NCBI GenBank assembly: GCA_029261595.1
Contig: JAJDAZ010000002.1
Coordinates: 1 to 64,000 of the forward strand
DNA from: Nitrospinaceae bacterium
Lineage (GTDB): Bacteria; Nitrospinota; Nitrospinia; Nitrospinales; VA-1
Direction: 5' to 3'
DNA: 64,000 bases
Numbering within the stretch: position 1 is the first letter of the stretch; every line of letters starts with the position of its first letter. A program made the position numbers and the translations under genes. Under the pieces are notes generated by a model, which worked only from the letters and a program-made list of their open reading frames with translations, was not told the DNA's origin and searched no databases. Below, in pieces: positions 61,991 to 64,000 of this stretch.

Positions 61991-63646
61991 ATGGGTTGGC
62001 GTCAAGAATTGGCTCACGCACTTTTCATTATCACATTGACGGTTACTTTATCGCCATTGGGCTTTGCCAAGGGCGTACCAACAACGGTTCCGCTGTTTGC
62101 GGGAATGGGCGATTCGCATTTTCCAGTCAGCACGCAAAACCAGCGGACCCAACGTTATTTTGACCAAGGGCTGGTTCTCGCTTACGCCTTCAACCATGCC
62201 GAGGCGGCGCGTTCGTTTCGGGAGGCGGCCAGGCTCGATCCTCAATGCGCCCTGTGTTACTGGGGGCTGGCTCTGGTCCTCGGACCCAACCTCAACGCCT
62301 CCATGAAAGACAGCGACGTCCCGGAGGCGTACCGCTCGATTCAAAAAGCCATGAAACTTGCGGGGGGAGCCACGGAAAAGGAAAAAGACCTCATTCAAGC
62401 CTTATCCAAACGCTATGCCGCCAAACCGGTAAAAGACCGAAAACTCCTGGACCAGGCCTATGCGGACGCAATGCGTCAGGTAGCGAAAAACTTCCCCGAT
62501 GATGTGACGATTCTGGCATTGACCGGGGAGGCGCTGATGGACCTGCATCCGTGGGACTTTTGGACGAAAAATAAAGAACCCAAACCCTGGACCCAGGAAA
62601 TCCTGACAATATTGGAATCTGCTTTAGAGATCAAACCCGATCACCCGCTCACCAATCATCTTTATATTCACGCGGTGGAAGCTGCTCATCCTGAGCGGGC
62701 GGAACCGGCGGCGGACAGGCTCCGGGGGCTCGTGCCTGGAGCGGGTCATCTGGTGCATATGTCCTCTCATATTTACATCAAAGTTGGCCGTTACAGGGAC
62801 GCTTCCATCGCCAATCAGAAAGCCATCGAAGCGGACCAGGCGTATCTCAAGCAGGTGAAGGCTAAGGGCCTCTATCCTTTGGGCTATGTGCCGCACAATT
62901 ACCATTTCCTCTGGGAAGCGGCGATGATGGAGGGCAAAAGCGCCATCGCCCTTGAAGCGGCCAGGGGAACGGCAGAAAGTGTGGACCAGACCAAAATGTT
63001 GGAACCGGGGTTCGGCGGCACCCTGCAGCATTTTTACACGATGCCATTATACGCTCTGGCGAGGTTCGGCAAATGGGACGTTATTTTAAAGGAACCTACT
63101 CCAAAAGCGGAGCTAAAATATCATAACGCGATCTGGCATTACTGCCGCGGATTGGCATTTAACGCCAAGGGTCAACTCAAAGAAGCCGCCGCTGAATTCG
63201 GAAAACTCAAAGCCATTGCCAGTAATCCGGAGATCGCGAAATATTCTATTTTTGGTCTAAATAAATTTAACCGACTGCTTCAAATCGGTATGGAAGTGTT
63301 GCAGGGAGAAATGGCTGCCAAACGAAAAGACTTTGACAAAGCCATTCAGCACCTTGAGCAGGCAATCGAGGTTGAGGACGGGTTGATTTACACCGAACCC
63401 TCGGACTGGTATTTCCCTCCCCGGCAAGCCCTGGGAGCCGTGCTGCTGGAGGCCGGTCAGGCGGCCAAATCCGAACAGATTTATCTGGAAGATTTACAGG
63501 AAAACCCGGAAAACGGATGGTCGTTACTGGGTCTTGAGTTAAGTTTGCGGGCCCAGGGTAAAACAGAGGCGGCGGATGGAGTGAAAATGCAGTTTAAAAA
63601 AGCCTGGGCTGGGGCAGACATCAAAATTTCGAGCTCACGTTTTTAA
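61991..63646 (+). CDS. Secreted TPR-repeat protein
   Basis: 551 residues with GGAGAG before the ATG and a signal peptide ending near LGFA-KGVPT. The first TPR-like unit is RYFDQGLVLAYAFNHAEAARSFREAARLDPQCALCYWGLALVLG (about 54-97). More degenerate TPR/Sel1-like helices follow to the C-terminus, including LGAVLLEAGQAAKSEQIYLEDLQENPENG. The family is exported; members often hold or count substrates in the envelope, but no enzyme domain is visible. It is divergent from the TMTC-like pair. Confidence 0.8.
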   Translation: MGWRQELAHALFIITLTVTLSPLGFAKGVPTTVPLFAGMGDSHFPVSTQNQRTQRYFDQGLVLAYAFNHAEAARSFREAARLDPQCALCYWGLALVLGPNLNASMKDSDVPEAYRSIQKAMKLAGGATEKEKDLIQALSKRYAAKPVKDRKLLDQAYADAMRQVAKNFPDDVTILALTGEALMDLHPWDFWTKNKEPKPWTQEILTILESALEIKPDHPLTNHLYIHAVEAAHPERAEPAADRLRGLVPGAGHLVHMSSHIYIKVGRYRDASIANQKAIEADQAYLKQVKAKGLYPLGYVPHNYHFLWEAAMMEGKSAIALEAARGTAESVDQTKMLEPGFGGTLQHFYTMPLYALARFGKWDVILKEPTPKAELKYHNAIWHYCRGLAFNAKGQLKEAAAEFGKLKAIASNPEIAKYSIFGLNKFNRLLQIGMEVLQGEMAAKRKDFDKAIQHLEQAIEVEDGLIYTEPSDWYFPPRQALGAVLLEAGQAAKSEQIYLEDLQENPENGWSLLGLELSLRAQGKTEAADGVKMQFKKAWAGADIKISSSRF

Positions 63647-63667
63647 AGAAAGTTTCCACCAAAAAAC

Positions 63668-64000
63668 TTATCTCTTTTCTGCGCAGGGGACGCACAGGAC
63701 ATTTTCCGGCATGGCCATGATGCGGCCTTCTGGGATGGGTTTTCCGCACCGGATGCAGATGCCAAAATCGGGCTGATCCACTTTTTTCAAAGCCGTTTCC
63801 AACCTGGCGAGTTTGGCCCTGGCGGAGTTCATCGACGCTTCGCTAACGGCCCGACTGCCAATCGCTTCCATGCGGGTGAGACGGCCTATGGCGTTGTCCG
63901 GGGCTACGGGTTTGACGGAGTCGGCCAGACCTTCAATCAGGTGTTTTTCCGCCGCGATTTCCCGGACAATCGCATGTTTCAGTTTCTGTCTTTCTTCGGC
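63668..64000 (-). CDS. DksA/TraR zinc-finger family protein (5' end beyond window)
   Basis: At least 110 residues are visible and the frame is open to the right edge, so the start lies outside. The coiled-coil part has RLTRMEAIGSRAVSEASMNS. The C-terminal zinc finger CIRCGKPIPEGRIMAMPENVLCVPC has the four cysteines in the DksA/TraR pattern (C-x2-C...C-x2-C). DksA binds the RNA polymerase secondary channel and works with ppGpp; TraR-like shorter proteins act alone. Which applies cannot be told without the N-terminus. Confidence 0.85.
   Translation of the reverse strand, partial: AEERQKLKHAIVREIAAEKHLIEGLADSVKPVAPDNAIGRLTRMEAIGSRAVSEASMNSARAKLARLETALKKVDQPDFGICIRCGKPIPEGRIMAMPENVLCVPCAEKR

Noticed and set aside
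1-64000. CRISPR arrays, insertion sequences, integrases, prophage genes, rRNA
   Set aside because: None found by eye; repeats seen are domain repeats, paralogues or short palindromes.

Overview
The window looks like a chromosomal segment of a diderm (Gram-negative) bacterium. The evidence is an LptG-type LPS export permease, a YbbA/YbbP/TesA locus, an SspB-type ClpXP adaptor, a predicted outer-membrane barrel protein and several lipoproteins. Base composition looks close to half GC, with AT-rich spacers. There is no rRNA, CRISPR array, transposase or phage gene. Gene content would fit an environmental, perhaps marine, lineage such as Nitrospinota or a deltaproteobacteria-like group. That placement is an impression from family resemblance only and was not tested.

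Layout. (1) 1-3719, minus: a very large secreted protein (beta-helix, PKD-like, HYR and LamG-like domains) that runs off the left edge. It is followed by a candidate 2OG-Fe(II) oxygenase (4606-5655). (2) 6794-21545, plus: a surface-polysaccharide locus with two tandem MurJ/MVF flippase paralogues flanking a GT4 enzyme, a membrane transglutaminase-like protein, three more GT4 enzymes, an alkaline-phosphatase-superfamily transferase, a methyltransferase, an O-antigen ligase/polymerase and an AsnB-like amidotransferase. It meets a convergent minus group (21626-25899) with a nucleotide-sugar epimerase, a WbpA-like UDP-sugar dehydrogenase and the initiating undecaprenyl-phosphate sugar transferase. 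Together these could make, charge, flip and polymerise a uronic-acid-containing, lipid-linked glycan. (3) 26478-29142: modABC molybdate uptake behind two ModE-like boxes spaced three helical turns apart. (4) 29211-34586: a small Cys-rich secreted protein, a DUF1566 protein, YbbP/YbbA divergent from TesA, and a thioredoxin-like ferredoxin. (5) 34737-42572: AmgK-like sugar kinase, LptG-type permease, Ppx/GppA, acetolactate synthase, an uncharacterised membrane protein and an ArnT-like transferase. (6) 42573-53164: a repeat-rich spacer, a metallo-beta-lactamase-fold hydrolase, SspB, a Wzc-like BY-kinase behind a perfect inverted repeat, a His/Arg-tailed secreted protein and two GT-C-like membrane proteins. 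(7) 53165-64000: a cold-shock protein with strong hairpins around it, a glycine-zipper lipoprotein, tRNA-Leu(CAA), a 598-residue periplasmic/barrel protein, a lipoprotein, two tandem TMTC-like membrane-TPR proteins, a secreted TPR protein, and a DksA/TraR zinc-finger gene that runs off the right edge.

The unifying theme is cell-envelope and extracellular glycan biology. About half the genes encode glycosyltransferases, flippases, GT-C membrane enzymes or exported proteins. The least explained parts are the secreted and membrane proteins of unknown function (29211, 39863, 47824, 55194, 57178), the duplicated flippase pair, and the operator-like palindrome ahead of the BY-kinase.
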